From contig NZ_MDGT01000005.1 in NCBI RefSeq assembly GCF_001870515.1, positions 62,001-126,000 of the forward strand: DNA of 64,000 nt. The letters run 5' to 3'. Source of the DNA: Idiomarina sp. MD25a. GTDB lineage: Bacteria; Pseudomonadota; Gammaproteobacteria; Enterobacterales; Alteromonadaceae. The position numbers and the translations under genes are program-made. The notes beneath the pieces were generated by a model that worked only from the letters and a program-made list of their open reading frames with translations, was not told where the DNA came from and made no database searches. Positions 30,539 through 40,920 of the stretch are shown piece after piece. The first letter of the stretch is position 1; each line of letters opens with the position of its first letter.

Positions 30539-31852
30539 ATGTGGCTATATTATACTCGGCTTGCTTGGCTCAGCTTAAAGCGTCATCCACTGTTATCACT
30601 ACTCATGAGCGGTGCTATTGCCTTGGGCATTGGTGCTGCCATGACGACGATTACTATCAATTACTTAATGTCGGCGGATCCTATCCCAGAAAAAAGTGAT
30701 CGTTTGTTTTATGTACAGTTAGATAATTGGTCACCTAATGAACCCTATGACGAGCCCAATGAGCCACCCGATCAGTTAACGTACACCGACGCAACCGCAC
30801 TAAAAGCGCAAGCGCCCGCTCAACTGCAAACGGCTTTAGCACAGTCGGGTGGTGTTATTGAACCACAAGGCTTAGGTAAAGAACCGTTCTTGGCACGCTT
30901 GCGCCTCACCCACAACGACTTTTTTACCATGTTTAATTCGCCGTTTTTATATGGTCAAGGCTGGAGCGATAGCGCAGATGAAGCGGGTGACAGAAGCATC
31001 GTGCTGAGCAAAAGCGCCAATGAGGAGATCTTTGCTGGCGAAAATTCAGTGGGTCGGACGGTCAGGTTAGAGGGTAAAGAATTTCGTGTGGTCGGCGTGC
31101 TCGATGAATGGGTGCTTAAACCCCGCTTTTATGATGTCACGACCGGTGCGTTTAACGAAATGGAAGATGCTTACTTACCCTTCAAGCTAAAAGAAACCAT
31201 GGAGCTTCCTAACAGCGGCAATACGAACTGCTGGAAGATGCCCGAGGGAGAAGGCTTTAAATCATTTTTGACCTCTGAATGCGTGAACTTTCAGTTCTGG
31301 GTACAGCTCGACAGCGCGCAAGAACAACAAGAGTACATGAGTTTTCTCAACGCGTATGTCGAAGAGCAAAAGAAACTCGGTCGCTTCCCACGTCCTTTGA
31401 ACAATCGACTTACCGATGTCATGGGGTGGATGGAGCATGAGAATGTGGTTGATGACGATGCTGAAGTGATGATGTATCTGTCGCTCATGTTCTTAGCCGT
31501 ATGTTTGCTGAATACTATCGGGCTTTTACTAACCAAGTTTAGCTTTAAAACCGGTGAAATTGCCCTACGTCGTGCCGTGGGTGCAACTCGCATGCAGCTC
31601 TATCAGCAACAGTTGGTAGAAACCGTATTCATTGGCGTTGCCGGCGGTATCGGTGGTCTTATTTTGGCTGCGTTAGGCCTGCTAGGGATCGAATATTTAT
31701 ACGGTGATCAGGTTAAAGATCTTGCCTCACTCAACCTGCCGCTGCTGGGTATCGGTATTTTGCTCGCGATCATAAGCAGTGTATTGGCCGGTGCCTACCC
31801 AACGTGGCGCACATGCCGTATTCCGCCTGCTTCACAACTTAAATCAGAGTAA
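30539..31852 (+). CDS. ABC transporter permease, FtsX/MacB family (first of pair)
   Basis: 437 residues. An N-terminal helix (about 20-42) is followed by a large periplasmic MacB-like core domain (about 45-310) and three C-terminal helices (about 322-342, 370-392, 400-420) with the FtsX motif ALRRAVGATRMQL. AGGAGG precedes the ATG. It forms a mechanotransmission exporter with the second permease; substrate (peptide, lipid or macrolide-like) cannot be told. Confidence 0.9.
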   Translation: MWLYYTRLAWLSLKRHPLLSLLMSGAIALGIGAAMTTITINYLMSADPIPEKSDRLFYVQLDNWSPNEPYDEPNEPPDQLTYTDATALKAQAPAQLQTALAQSGGVIEPQGLGKEPFLARLRLTHNDFFTMFNSPFLYGQGWSDSADEAGDRSIVLSKSANEEIFAGENSVGRTVRLEGKEFRVVGVLDEWVLKPRFYDVTTGAFNEMEDAYLPFKLKETMELPNSGNTNCWKMPEGEGFKSFLTSECVNFQFWVQLDSAQEQQEYMSFLNAYVEEQKKLGRFPRPLNNRLTDVMGWMEHENVVDDDAEVMMYLSLMFLAVCLLNTIGLLLTKFSFKTGEIALRRAVGATRMQLYQQQLVETVFIGVAGGIGGLILAALGLLGIEYLYGDQVKDLASLNLPLLGIGILLAIISSVLAGAYPTWRTCRIPPASQLKSE

Positions 31853-31866
31853 CTAAGGAGATAATC

Positions 31867-33084
31867 ATGAGTCAGATAGGACCCATTTTCAGAGCTCTGA
31901 TGCGCAATAAAGTCGGTGCCCTGCTCATCGCGCTACAAGTGGCTGTGACCATGACCATTATTGTCAACGCTATACACCTTATCAACGCCCGAGGCGACCT
32001 CATGGGTCGTTCATCAGGCCTTGATGAAGCCAACCAGTTTTACGTGACTAGTGTCGGCTATGCCAATGATTTTGATGCGCCGTACGTGATCGATACCGAC
32101 TTGGGCGGCATACGCCAACTCCCGAGTGTGGATGATGCGGTACAGATTAATGCGATCCCGATGAGCAACGGTGGCTGGTCAATGGGCTTACAAACCAAAG
32201 CCGGTGAAGGCGAAAACTCGGTGCCAACGGCGCTCTATATGACCGATGAACACGGACTCAATACGCTCGATGTTGAGTTGATCGCTGGTGAGAACTTTAA
32301 AGCCACCGAAATCAGTTATCGCGATCGCAACACTCGGGATTGGCCGCAGTCGGTAATACTGACCGAAGCGTTAGCAAAGAGTCTGTTTCCTGACTTGAGC
32401 CCAACAGAAATCGTTGGCCAAACGGTTTACATTCAAAGTAACGAGCCGTTGACCATAATCGGTATTATGGATCATTTACAGGCTCCGTGGACAGGCTGGA
32501 CAACCGTCAATCACTCGATGCTAGTACCGAACAAATTCGACTCGCCGTACTCGCGGTATCTGGTGCGAGCTAAGCCTGGACAACGTGAACAAGCCATCGA
32601 GCAAGTTGAACAGTTTATGAAACAGCGCGAAGTGGGGCGTATGGTCAGAGAAACTGAAACCATGACACAGGTGCGTATGGATAGCTATCGCGGTGACTCT
32701 GCGTTACAAGCCATTCTGTGGACCATCATTGTAGTACTCTGCATCATCACAGCTTTAGGTATTGTCGGCTTAGTCAGCTTTTCGATTAACCGTCGCCGTC
32801 GCCAAATTGGCACACGTCGGGCACTCGGCGCTCAAAAGGCTGACATCATGAGCTATTTCCTAACCGAGAACGTGATGATTACCAGTGTTGGTGTGATACT
32901 GGGCATCGCTGGCAGTATTGCGCTCAACATGTGGCTTGTTTCGAGTTTTAACTTACCAAGATTGAGCTATATCTACTTACCTATCGCTATGATAGCCATG
33001 TGGACAATAGGCTTGTTCGCAGTATGGGGGCCTGCCTTGCGCGCTGCACAAATATCGCCCGCTATCGCAACTCGTAACGTATAA
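31867..33084 (+). CDS. ABC transporter permease, FtsX/MacB family (second of pair)
   Basis: 405 residues, same architecture: N-terminal helix about 15-37, a periplasmic core, and three C-terminal helices with RRQIGTRRALGAQKADI. It is distinct in sequence from the first permease, so the pump is a heterodimer. AAGGAG before the ATG. Last gene of the exporter operon, closed by a strong hairpin. Confidence 0.9.
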   Translation: MSQIGPIFRALMRNKVGALLIALQVAVTMTIIVNAIHLINARGDLMGRSSGLDEANQFYVTSVGYANDFDAPYVIDTDLGGIRQLPSVDDAVQINAIPMSNGGWSMGLQTKAGEGENSVPTALYMTDEHGLNTLDVELIAGENFKATEISYRDRNTRDWPQSVILTEALAKSLFPDLSPTEIVGQTVYIQSNEPLTIIGIMDHLQAPWTGWTTVNHSMLVPNKFDSPYSRYLVRAKPGQREQAIEQVEQFMKQREVGRMVRETETMTQVRMDSYRGDSALQAILWTIIVVLCIITALGIVGLVSFSINRRRRQIGTRRALGAQKADIMSYFLTENVMITSVGVILGIAGSIALNMWLVSSFNLPRLSYIYLPIAMIAMWTIGLFAVWGPALRAAQISPAIATRNV

Positions 33085-33111
33085 CACTAGCGTTACACAT
33101 TCATAACATTT

Positions 33112-33144
33112 ATAATCCCGATACATGCTTTGTATCGGGATTAT
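33112..33144. terminator. Strong hairpin terminator after the ABC exporter operon
   Basis: A perfect 14-base stem (ATAATCCCGATACA with its complement) and a 5-base loop. Only a short T-rich tail follows. It ends 8 bases before the LysR start, so it also lies in that gene's leader and could influence its expression. Confidence 0.75.
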
Positions 33145-33152
33145 TGCGTTTT

Positions 33153-34094
33153 ATGAACACCATCAAGGACATCGACCTAAATCTTTTAGTCTATCTAGAC
33201 GTGCTGTTGCGAGAACGCAACGTCACCCGCGCGGCGGCACAATTAAATATTACGCAACCGGCCATGAGTAATGGGCTAAAACGTCTACGTAACCTCCTCA
33301 ACGATCCGATTTTAGTAAGAACATCCGATGGCATGACACCCACTCAAAGGGCTTTAGACATGCAGGAGTCCTTGCGCACAGTGCTCTACTCTGTGGAAGA
33401 AATGATCCAGCCCGTACGTGAGTTTGATGCCCCCACCAGCAAGCGCGTTTTTCGTATCATGGCATCAGATTACGCAGCTTCAACGTTGATGCCTCGTTTA
33501 CTAAGTCAGCTTGAAGAGCAGGCACCTCATGTATCCTTAGATATCATGACACCCAGCGATATCAGTTTTCACGACGTTGAAAATGGTAAAGTCGACTTAG
33601 CCATCAATCGCTTTGAAAAGCTACCGCAGTCGTTTCATCAAAAAGTACTTTGGCAGGATGAATTCTCTTGTCTCATCCATCGTGAGCATCCGCTACTAAA
33701 TAGCTACACGTTAGACGAGTATTTAAAAGCCCAGCACGTATGGGTATCAAAAACAGGCTTTGGCGTGGGCGTTGGTATGGACCCTCAAGACGTACAGAAG
33801 CTGGGTTGGGTTGACGAAGCTTTAGCAGAGCTGGGTAAACGTCGACAAATTAAAGTATTTACCCGCAACTACCACGTTGCTATGTACCTTGCTCGACAGG
33901 GGCTGATTGCCACACTGCCGACTCGAGCTGCGGCGCTATATAAAGATGACGACCACTTAGTGACAAAGGAGCCACCGTTTCGCATTCCTGGGCTGACCTT
34001 AACCATGATCTGGAGTCCTCTACTCCAGCATGATGCTGGGCATCGCTGGTTCCGCCAACTGGTCGCCGATACAGCAGCAAACGAAGCCTTTTGA
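33153..34094 (+). CDS. LysR-family transcriptional regulator
   Basis: 313 residues. N-terminal winged helix (LNLLVYLDVLLRERNVTRAAAQLNITQPAMSNGLKRLR in two motifs, residues about 8-42) and a C-terminal periplasmic-binding-like effector domain. It resembles the NodD/LeuO-like subgroup with a recognisable KDIDLNLL start. The ATG at 33153 is chosen over a TTG three codons upstream. It may regulate the exporter operon behind it or the kinase group ahead; LysR genes are usually divergent from their targets, which is not the case here. Confidence 0.9.
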   Translation: MNTIKDIDLNLLVYLDVLLRERNVTRAAAQLNITQPAMSNGLKRLRNLLNDPILVRTSDGMTPTQRALDMQESLRTVLYSVEEMIQPVREFDAPTSKRVFRIMASDYAASTLMPRLLSQLEEQAPHVSLDIMTPSDISFHDVENGKVDLAINRFEKLPQSFHQKVLWQDEFSCLIHREHPLLNSYTLDEYLKAQHVWVSKTGFGVGVGMDPQDVQKLGWVDEALAELGKRRQIKVFTRNYHVAMYLARQGLIATLPTRAAALYKDDDHLVTKEPPFRIPGLTLTMIWSPLLQHDAGHRWFRQLVADTAANEAF

Positions 34095-34159
34095 TGAAGG
34101 ATTCGACAATAAGCTCGACTGTTGTATAGTGGAGCTACAAGCAATCGATAAATAATGTC

Positions 34160-35524
34160 ATGGTCGAGAAACTCGAGAATATCCTCTTGCAGGTTTCTAA
34201 GTCGCCTATTATCGACGAAGGAAAACTCGAACAAGCAACTCAACTGATTATAAAATCAGTCATTGAAGGACTTGATATTAGTCGTGTTGGCGTCTGGTTG
34301 TACGATGATGAAAGCGCCTGCATTACCAGTCAGTATTTGCTAGATGCAAATAAAGGTGAGCAGTCGTCAGCTACCATTTGTGCCACCGACTTCCCCAATT
34401 ACTTTAATGCGCTCAAGCAAGAGCGCACAATTATCGCTAATCGCGCGAGTGAGCATCCTGCGACCTCGGAACTCAAAGCTTACCTGGAACAGTTTGGTAT
34501 CGTAGCGATGCTTGATGTACCACTACGCCATAAAGGTAAAATGATAGGCGTAATGTGTTGTGAAAGCACCCAACCCGAGCGTCAATGGACCGGTGATGAA
34601 GTCGCATTCGTGGGCATCCTCGCCGATATCTACGGTCGTGCCGTCAGTGCAGCAGAACGCGTAAGATATGAGCAGCTTCTCATCAAACACAATGAAGACC
34701 TCGAACAACGTGTAGCCGAACGTACCAAGTCGTTAGAAGACGCGCTCAGTAACTTTAAACAAGCCCAAGATCGCCTCGTTGAAACGGAAAAAATGGCGGC
34801 TTTAGGAAAGCTGGTGGCCGGCGTTGCTCACGAGGTCAATACGCCATTAGGCATTGCAGTTACAGCCACGACACACTGCGAGCACCGCCTCAAAAAACTC
34901 AAACAAAGCTTTGATGAGGGCAAAATATCCCGCAACACGCTCACGCAATATATTCATGATACTTTAGACGCCTACGCGCTAATGAACAGCAACCTAGAGC
35001 GCGCGGCTAGCCTCATACAGAACTTTAAGAAAACCGCTGTAGACCAGTCGAGCTTTGAACTCGTTGAGTGTTCATTAGGTGACTACATTAGTTCACTTGT
35101 GATCAGCCTACGCCCCATGGTGAAGAAGAAGAAAGTCACTATCCAAACGCACTGCGAGGAAGAGCTAACCATAAAAACATACCGCGGTGCACTCGCTCAA
35201 GTGATCACTAACTTAATCAGTAACTGTGCTGAGCATGCGTTTAAGACCCCCGATGAAAACCATCAAATTGATATTTTCGTAGAAAAAGAAAATGCCGACG
35301 CGGTGGTGCGGATTACCGATAATGGTGCAGGAATCGAGCCCGATATTCAGCATAAAATATTTGAACCGTTTTATACCACGGCTAGGGATGATGGTGGTTC
35401 GGGCTTGGGTTTATCAATAGTCTATAACCTAGTACAACGTAAGTTAAATGGAACCATTGATGTGCAATCGCAACTAAATAAAGGAACCACCTTTACTGTG
35501 CGTTTGCCTAATATCATTGACTGA
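34160..35524 (+). CDS. Soluble GAF-domain sensor histidine kinase
   Basis: 454 residues without membrane helices. An N-terminal GAF domain (about 20-165) is followed by a short coiled-coil linker (about 170-215), a dimerisation domain with phospho-acceptor His in GVAHEVNTPLG (about 226), and a complete ATPase domain (N-box NLISNCAEHA, ITDNGAGI, GSGLGLSIV). It would sense a small ligand or redox state in the cytosol. No response regulator gene is adjacent, so its partner is elsewhere. The next gene starts 22 bases later. Confidence 0.9.
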   Translation: MVEKLENILLQVSKSPIIDEGKLEQATQLIIKSVIEGLDISRVGVWLYDDESACITSQYLLDANKGEQSSATICATDFPNYFNALKQERTIIANRASEHPATSELKAYLEQFGIVAMLDVPLRHKGKMIGVMCCESTQPERQWTGDEVAFVGILADIYGRAVSAAERVRYEQLLIKHNEDLEQRVAERTKSLEDALSNFKQAQDRLVETEKMAALGKLVAGVAHEVNTPLGIAVTATTHCEHRLKKLKQSFDEGKISRNTLTQYIHDTLDAYALMNSNLERAASLIQNFKKTAVDQSSFELVECSLGDYISSLVISLRPMVKKKKVTIQTHCEEELTIKTYRGALAQVITNLISNCAEHAFKTPDENHQIDIFVEKENADAVVRITDNGAGIEPDIQHKIFEPFYTTARDDGGSGLGLSIVYNLVQRKLNGTIDVQSQLNKGTTFTVRLPNIID

Positions 35525-35546
35525 ACATGAGAGTGAAAGAAGTATC

Positions 35547-36008
35547 ATGCTACAAAAATTAAAAACTTGGTTGAGTACCCGTGTCGCGGATGAAAGCGAT
35601 ACTCGTCCACATTTCGGCAGTTTAGATGCGAACGAGACACTGAGTGTTATCTTAATGATGGAAATTGCGCTCGCTGATGGCAAGTTCGAACAAAGCGAAC
35701 ATGACTACTTAGTCCATGAGCTGAAACGTGACTTCGACCAAGCTAAAGAAGCTGCAGACGAAATCATCACCCACGCTAAAATGCATGTTCGCGATGCAGC
35801 CTCACTGCAAGAATCAACAGCCCCGCTCAAAGCACTCGCCTACGCAGATAAGGTCGTACTGCTCGAGTCACTATGGGAAGTTGCCTATGCCGATGGTGAG
35901 CTCGACCCGTTAGAGGAAAGCATGTTGCGCAAGCTTGCCGATTTACTGTATGTCGACCATTCAGATTATATTCGTTGTAAGTTAGCGGCCCAAGAGTCGA
36001 TTGGATGA
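35547..36008 (+). CDS. TerB-like (tellurite-resistance family) cytosolic protein
   Basis: 153 residues, all helical. Repeats the TerB/DjlA-type acidic motif: MEIALADGKFEQSEHDYL (about 32-49) and VAYADGELDPLEESML (about 112-127), which probably bind metal ions. Function of this family is poorly known; links to tellurite and phage resistance or membrane stress are only family-level. The ATG at 35547 has GAAAGAAG upstream. Its stop overlaps the next start (ATGA). Confidence 0.8.
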   Translation: MLQKLKTWLSTRVADESDTRPHFGSLDANETLSVILMMEIALADGKFEQSEHDYLVHELKRDFDQAKEAADEIITHAKMHVRDAASLQESTAPLKALAYADKVVLLESLWEVAYADGELDPLEESMLRKLADLLYVDHSDYIRCKLAAQESIG

Positions 36009-36754
36009 GAACTTATCAATGGCTTTTACTTGTCGGCGTAACGGCCTTTGGATTGCCTACAGCGAATTCAAAGGAAGTACTCACCGTTGGTTTAGCCAAA
36101 GGCTACGAACCCTATCAGTTTGTTGATAACAAAGGCGTCGCAAGCGGCTTTGATATTGATGTAGCAAAAGCCGTTTTTGATAAGCTAAAAGTCAATTACC
36201 AGTTTAGTGCGTACAGCTGGGATGATGTCATGAGCCTACTACGCCACAATGCGATTGACGCCGCGGTAGGCGCTGAAATAAGCGCAGCCCGAATGCCGTA
36301 TTTTTTATTTACTGAGAGCTATTATACTCGGCAACCCGCATTACTCACGTTAGCAGATAACACGCAAATACAGCGCGTAAAGGATTTAATCGGTCAGCAT
36401 ATCACTGGCGATCGTCACTCCTCCTTGGAAGCATACCTTAGCCAACTGGGTCTGAAAACTCAGTTCCGTATCGAACAAATGGAATCGAAAGAAGACGCAA
36501 TAACTGCTTTAGCCAAGGGCAATGTGAAGGCTGTGATCATGCCCAAGCGCGTTGCGTTGTACCTTGCCGATAAGATAGGGATCAAGCTAAAAGTGCTGTG
36601 GCAGTCACCGCAACCCACGCAAGTAGCTTTTGGTGTTTCGAACAATAACCCCGAATTGGTCAACCAGATTAATAATGCCCTTGATGCACTGCGCGCCGAC
36701 GGCACATTGCAACGCATCAAAGGCAAATGGTCGATTAATGACCCTGTTGATTAG
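36005..36754 (+). CDS. Periplasmic solute-binding protein family 3 (amino-acid-binding type)
   Basis: 249 residues with a short signal peptide (to about residue 22). SBP_bac_3 landmarks: LAKGYEPYQFVD, SGFDIDVAKAVFDKL, and a hinge with GVSNNNPELVNQIN near the C-terminus. It has no adjacent permease or ATPase genes, so it may act as a periplasmic sensor rather than in transport. Translation is coupled to the TerB-like gene by a 4-base overlap. Its end overlaps the convergent RND gene by 20 bases. Confidence 0.85.
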   Translation: MRTYQWLLLVGVTAFGLPTANSKEVLTVGLAKGYEPYQFVDNKGVASGFDIDVAKAVFDKLKVNYQFSAYSWDDVMSLLRHNAIDAAVGAEISAARMPYFLFTESYYTRQPALLTLADNTQIQRVKDLIGQHITGDRHSSLEAYLSQLGLKTQFRIEQMESKEDAITALAKGNVKAVIMPKRVALYLADKIGIKLKVLWQSPQPTQVAFGVSNNNPELVNQINNALDALRADGTLQRIKGKWSINDPVD

Positions 36755-39700
36755 CCGCTTCTAATTCGTCGTGCAAACGCTGGGCTTCATCTGCACGCGG
36801 TTTGGTAAAGCGTGCTAGCCAAAGATATAAAACAGGCGTCAGGTACAACGTAAACACCGTCGCCAAACCTAAGCCGCCGAATACAACCCAACCAATTGAG
36901 TTACGCGCTTCTGCACCCGCACCGGTTGATAGAATCAGTGGCAACCCACCTAAAATAGTTGAGACTAAGGTCATCATGATAGGACGCAAGCGGATAGATG
37001 CAGCTTGCTCCACCGCATCACGCACCGAAAGTCCGCGGTCACGTAATTGGTCAGCGAATTCGACCAACAATACCGAGTTTTTCGCCAAAAGACCTATCAA
37101 CATCACTAAGCCGATTTGCGAGTAGATGTTAAGTGAAATGCCTGTGAGCGCCAAAGCATAAATCGCTGCTGCGATACCGAAAGGTACCGTCAACATCACC
37201 ACAAAGGCACTATTTACACTCTCGAACTGGGCGGCAAGTACTAATAACACAATCAAAAATGCCAAGATGTAAGTCATTGCTACTTCGCGATTGGTGTCTT
37301 CGAATGTTTGTGCTTCGCCCAAGAAAATAAGTCCCATACTATCGGGCAACACATCCTGAGCGATGGCACGTAATTCGTCAGTCGCCTCAGATAATGGATA
37401 CTCTGGCGGAATTTCAACTTCAACCTCAATGGCGCGCCGTTGAGCATGTCGCTCGAGCTCTGCAGACACGCCTTCCTCGACAATTTCCGCTACACTCGAG
37501 ATAGGCACTAACTCACCTGATGTCGATGACACATAAAGGTTCTGCATGTCCTGTGGCGACTTGATCGAGCTTAAGCGAGTCTGCAAAATCACTGGGATTT
37601 GTTGATCGCCTACATTCAGATCCGCCACGTCATCGCCGTTGATAGCCGCACGTAACGTCGAAGAAACATCATTTAATGATACGCCTAGCTCAGCGGCTCG
37701 GCGTCGGTCGATTTTAAAGCGCAGCTGCGGCTGCGTTGGTTGATACGAAATATTGGGATTGGTGTACGTTTCAGAGCGTTCTTGAATCGCCGCAGTGAAC
37801 TTACGTGCAGCTTGGAAAATATCGCCATAGCTTTCACCCGTAATCGCCATCTGCACAGCACCGCCGCCTTGGCCACCGCGAACATTGAGTGAGTTGCTAC
37901 CAAAGGCTCGACCGGGCGCACCAGGATTTTGTCCAAGCGGTCCACGTATTTCGTTGATCACTTCCTGCTGAGTGATATCGCGTTCTTCCCACGGATACAT
38001 GTTGGCCGTGATAAAGACGATGTTCGGATCCCATTGCCCCACCACGGTATAAAGCGTCTCGAACGCGCCCTCCTGTTGATAGGGAATGAGGACTTCCTCA
38101 AGTGCGCGTGCCTGGCGATCCATAAAGTTAAGGCCAACACCATCAGGACCCCGTGCAAAAATGCGCACAACACCGCGGTCCTCATTCGGTAGTAGCTCAC
38201 TGGCAACTTTATCGTAGACAAACACAGCGCCGGTAGCCGCCACCAAAGATAGCGCAACAATCAACCATGATGTGTTCAACGCTACTTTAAGCGTACGCTC
38301 ATAGCCCGTTTTGAACCAGTGGCCTACAGGTCCGAAAATGTTATTTTTTCCAGCATTTTTCGGTAATCTCGCAGTAAACGCGGGCACAAGTGATAAGGCT
38401 ACAAATGAGGATATGACAACAGCGACCGCTAACACGCCGCCAAACTCTCGGAATAAGCGTCCCGCAGTCGAAGGAAGAAACGCGATAGGTACAAAAACCG
38501 CTGCCAACACGGCCGTTGTTGCGACAACGGCGAAGAACACCTCACGCGTCGCCAAAACCGCTGCTGCTCTGCTTCCCAAGCCCATTGAACGACGTCGCTG
38601 AATATTTTCAGCAACCACGATGGCATCATCGACAATGAGTCCAGTGGCAAGCACCAGTGCTAACAACGTAAGAATATTGATAGAAAAGCCCATCAACCAT
38701 ATGGCAGCAACTGCGCCGAATAACGCAACCGGTATCGATAATGCGGGTACGATAGTGGCACGAAACGAGCCAATAAAGACCCACAGCGTTGCGACTACCA
38801 ACGCGATGGTTATTGCCAAAGTTGTTACCACTTCAGCAACCGACTTGCGAATAAATAATGCGTCGTCGTTAGTGACGGTCATTTCCATATCCGGGAAACG
38901 ATCACGTAAACGTTCGAGCATCGCCAGCGCTTGATCAGAGATTTCAATGGTATTTGAGCCCGCTTGGCGAATCACACCCACGCCGACCACAGGTTTTCCG
39001 TTTAAGCGAACAAAGCTATCCGCATCGGCAGGACTAAAATAGGCTTGCGCTACATCACCGATACGGGTATCACCAGAGATAATAATATTTTCAACTTGTT
39101 CGGCATTAATCGACGTTGCATCGGCACGAATAATAATACGTTGATCCGTTGAGCGTAAGCTACCTGCAGGCACGTCAAAAGGTGCCTGACGCAATGCATC
39201 GGCGACATCCGTTACCGATAGCCCGAAACTCGTCAAACGCAGCGGGTCGAGCGCAACGCGCAGCACACGCTCACGAGCGCCGTTAAGGCGAACATCCGCC
39301 ACGCCCTCGATAGACAAAAACTCGGGCGCGAAATCTGTCTCTAATCGACGAGTTAATTCCTCTAAGCTTAAACTTTCACTCGATACGGCAATATCTAATA
39401 CTGCGCGCGCATCGTCATCTGCTTTTACGACGTTTACTTGTTCAACGTCTTCGGGTAGTTCTCGTCGGACTTGGTTAACTGCTTCACGAACTTCGGCAGC
39501 CACAACATCAAGGTCGACACTCGGCTGGAACTCAACCACGGTGCGAGCCGAGTTTTCTTCTGACTGCGAACGAATCGATTTCACTCCAGACACACGGGCT
39601 GCAGCACCCTCTAAAATGCTCGTCACTTCAGCGTCAACAGTCTCGGGAGCACCACCGGGCAATGTTGCGCGAACAGTGACTACGGGTTGGTCGACATCCG

Positions 39701-39848
39701 GCAATTCACGCACTTCAACACCCATCAGAGCCGCGATGCCTGCAAGCGCAATTAAAATATTAAGTACAACAATGAGGACGGGTCGACGTATTGAAACAGA
39801 AGGTAAGTCATTACCCTCATGTGCGGGCAATTGTTGTTTATCAGACAT
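36735..39848 (-). CDS. RND efflux pump, inner-membrane transporter (HAE1 type)
   Basis: 1037 residues, standard AcrB/MexF length, with 12 membrane helices and two large periplasmic loops. The proton-relay Asp pair lies in LVLATGLIVDDAIVVAENI (helix 4, about residue 400), and the C-terminal half keeps GLLAKNSVLLVEFA. It would export drugs, detergents or organic acids via a TolC-type channel. Its start overlaps the adaptor gene's stop (TAATG). No outer-membrane factor gene is adjacent. Confidence 0.95.
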   Translation of the reverse strand: MSDKQQLPAHEGNDLPSVSIRRPVLIVVLNILIALAGIAALMGVEVRELPDVDQPVVTVRATLPGGAPETVDAEVTSILEGAAARVSGVKSIRSQSEENSARTVVEFQPSVDLDVVAAEVREAVNQVRRELPEDVEQVNVVKADDDARAVLDIAVSSESLSLEELTRRLETDFAPEFLSIEGVADVRLNGARERVLRVALDPLRLTSFGLSVTDVADALRQAPFDVPAGSLRSTDQRIIIRADATSINAEQVENIIISGDTRIGDVAQAYFSPADADSFVRLNGKPVVGVGVIRQAGSNTIEISDQALAMLERLRDRFPDMEMTVTNDDALFIRKSVAEVVTTLAITIALVVATLWVFIGSFRATIVPALSIPVALFGAVAAIWLMGFSINILTLLALVLATGLIVDDAIVVAENIQRRRSMGLGSRAAAVLATREVFFAVVATTAVLAAVFVPIAFLPSTAGRLFREFGGVLAVAVVISSFVALSLVPAFTARLPKNAGKNNIFGPVGHWFKTGYERTLKVALNTSWLIVALSLVAATGAVFVYDKVASELLPNEDRGVVRIFARGPDGVGLNFMDRQARALEEVLIPYQQEGAFETLYTVVGQWDPNIVFITANMYPWEERDITQQEVINEIRGPLGQNPGAPGRAFGSNSLNVRGGQGGGAVQMAITGESYGDIFQAARKFTAAIQERSETYTNPNISYQPTQPQLRFKIDRRRAAELGVSLNDVSSTLRAAINGDDVADLNVGDQQIPVILQTRLSSIKSPQDMQNLYVSSTSGELVPISSVAEIVEEGVSAELERHAQRRAIEVEVEIPPEYPLSEATDELRAIAQDVLPDSMGLIFLGEAQTFEDTNREVAMTYILAFLIVLLVLAAQFESVNSAFVVMLTVPFGIAAAIYALALTGISLNIYSQIGLVMLIGLLAKNSVLLVEFADQLRDRGLSVRDAVEQAASIRLRPIMMTLVSTILGGLPLILSTGAGAEARNSIGWVVFGGLGLATVFTLYLTPVLYLWLARFTKPRADEAQRLHDELEAANQQGH

Positions 39849-40909
39849 TACTCGACTACCTCTTCAGTGCCTGTATCCAACTCGCTCATCTCATACTTAA
39901 TAGGCTGACCATTACGAAGACTTTGAACACCTTCGACAATCAACGTGTCGTCGCGGTTAATATCGCCAGAAACAAGAACGCGTCCTTCTAAACGTTGTTC
40001 GATCTGGACCTCAATACGTTTTGCCTTACTATCTTCTGCAATCCATATGTAAGGATTATCTGCGCCCCACGAGAGCGCAACTTCTGGAATTGAAGCGAAC
40101 TCTTCGCCTGCGAGTTCTATCGCTGTGCGAAAACTAGTGCCCGGCAGGAAGTCATCATTTTTGTTATCAACTTTCGCACGCGCTCTAAACATCCGCGTCG
40201 TAGGGTTAATACGAGAATCGAGTTCTACAATTTCGGCATTAACAGGCTGTCCTGAATAGCGCCAAGGTTCGACTTCCAGTGTCACGCCCGGCTTGAGTAA
40301 ATAAACTGCTGCTTCAGGAATTTGGAAATTAATGAGCAACGTATCGCGGTCATCAATCGTCACGATTTGCGTCTGCTCATTGATACGATCCCCTTCTTCG
40401 ACATCAGTGATACCCACGATACCATCAAAGGGTGCAATAATTTTTCGATCAGCTATCTCGGTCTCTACGCGATCGACTTCCACTTCTGCCAAGTCACGCA
40501 ACAAAATGGCATTATCAAGCTCCGATTGTGGTACCGCACCTTGTTCGAAGCTTTGCTTTAAACGTTCTACTGTGCGCTCGGCATCTTTTAGACTGATTTG
40601 CGCTTGTCGCAAAGCGACCTGCTCACGTCGATCGTCCAGTTGCACCAGTAAGTCGCCGGCTTGCACACGATCACCCGGTTCGAAGTTAACCTGAGTAACA
40701 CGTTCACTGACCGGTGAAAATAGCGTAACAGCACGCTGCGCTTCGGCCGTGCCGACAGCTTCAACGCGATTTTTTTCATTTTCAAATTGAACCGGCGCAA
40801 CATTAACAAGCGCTTCACGCGCACCATAGCTCTGAGCCGTTGCTCCAGCCGATGCAACCAATAATGAGACTAACGCAGTAACCTGCAAACACCATGTAAA
40901 ACGTTTCAT
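39848..40909 (-). CDS. RND efflux periplasmic adaptor
   Basis: 353 residues. Signal peptide to about residue 26 (AGATAQS), then a lipoyl domain (VNFEPGDRVQAGDLLVQLDD), an alpha hairpin (about 95-150), IIAPFDGIVGI, and beta-barrel and membrane-proximal domains. It links the following transporter to an outer-membrane channel. It lacks a lipobox, so it is probably anchored by its signal or free in the periplasm. Preceded by the azurin terminator. Confidence 0.93.
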   Translation of the reverse strand: MKRFTWCLQVTALVSLLVASAGATAQSYGAREALVNVAPVQFENEKNRVEAVGTAEAQRAVTLFSPVSERVTQVNFEPGDRVQAGDLLVQLDDRREQVALRQAQISLKDAERTVERLKQSFEQGAVPQSELDNAILLRDLAEVEVDRVETEIADRKIIAPFDGIVGITDVEEGDRINEQTQIVTIDDRDTLLINFQIPEAAVYLLKPGVTLEVEPWRYSGQPVNAEIVELDSRINPTTRMFRARAKVDNKNDDFLPGTSFRTAIELAGEEFASIPEVALSWGADNPYIWIAEDSKAKRIEVQIEQRLEGRVLVSGDINRDDTLIVEGVQSLRNGQPIKYEMSELDTGTEEVVE

Positions 40910-40920
40910 AATTCCCTATA

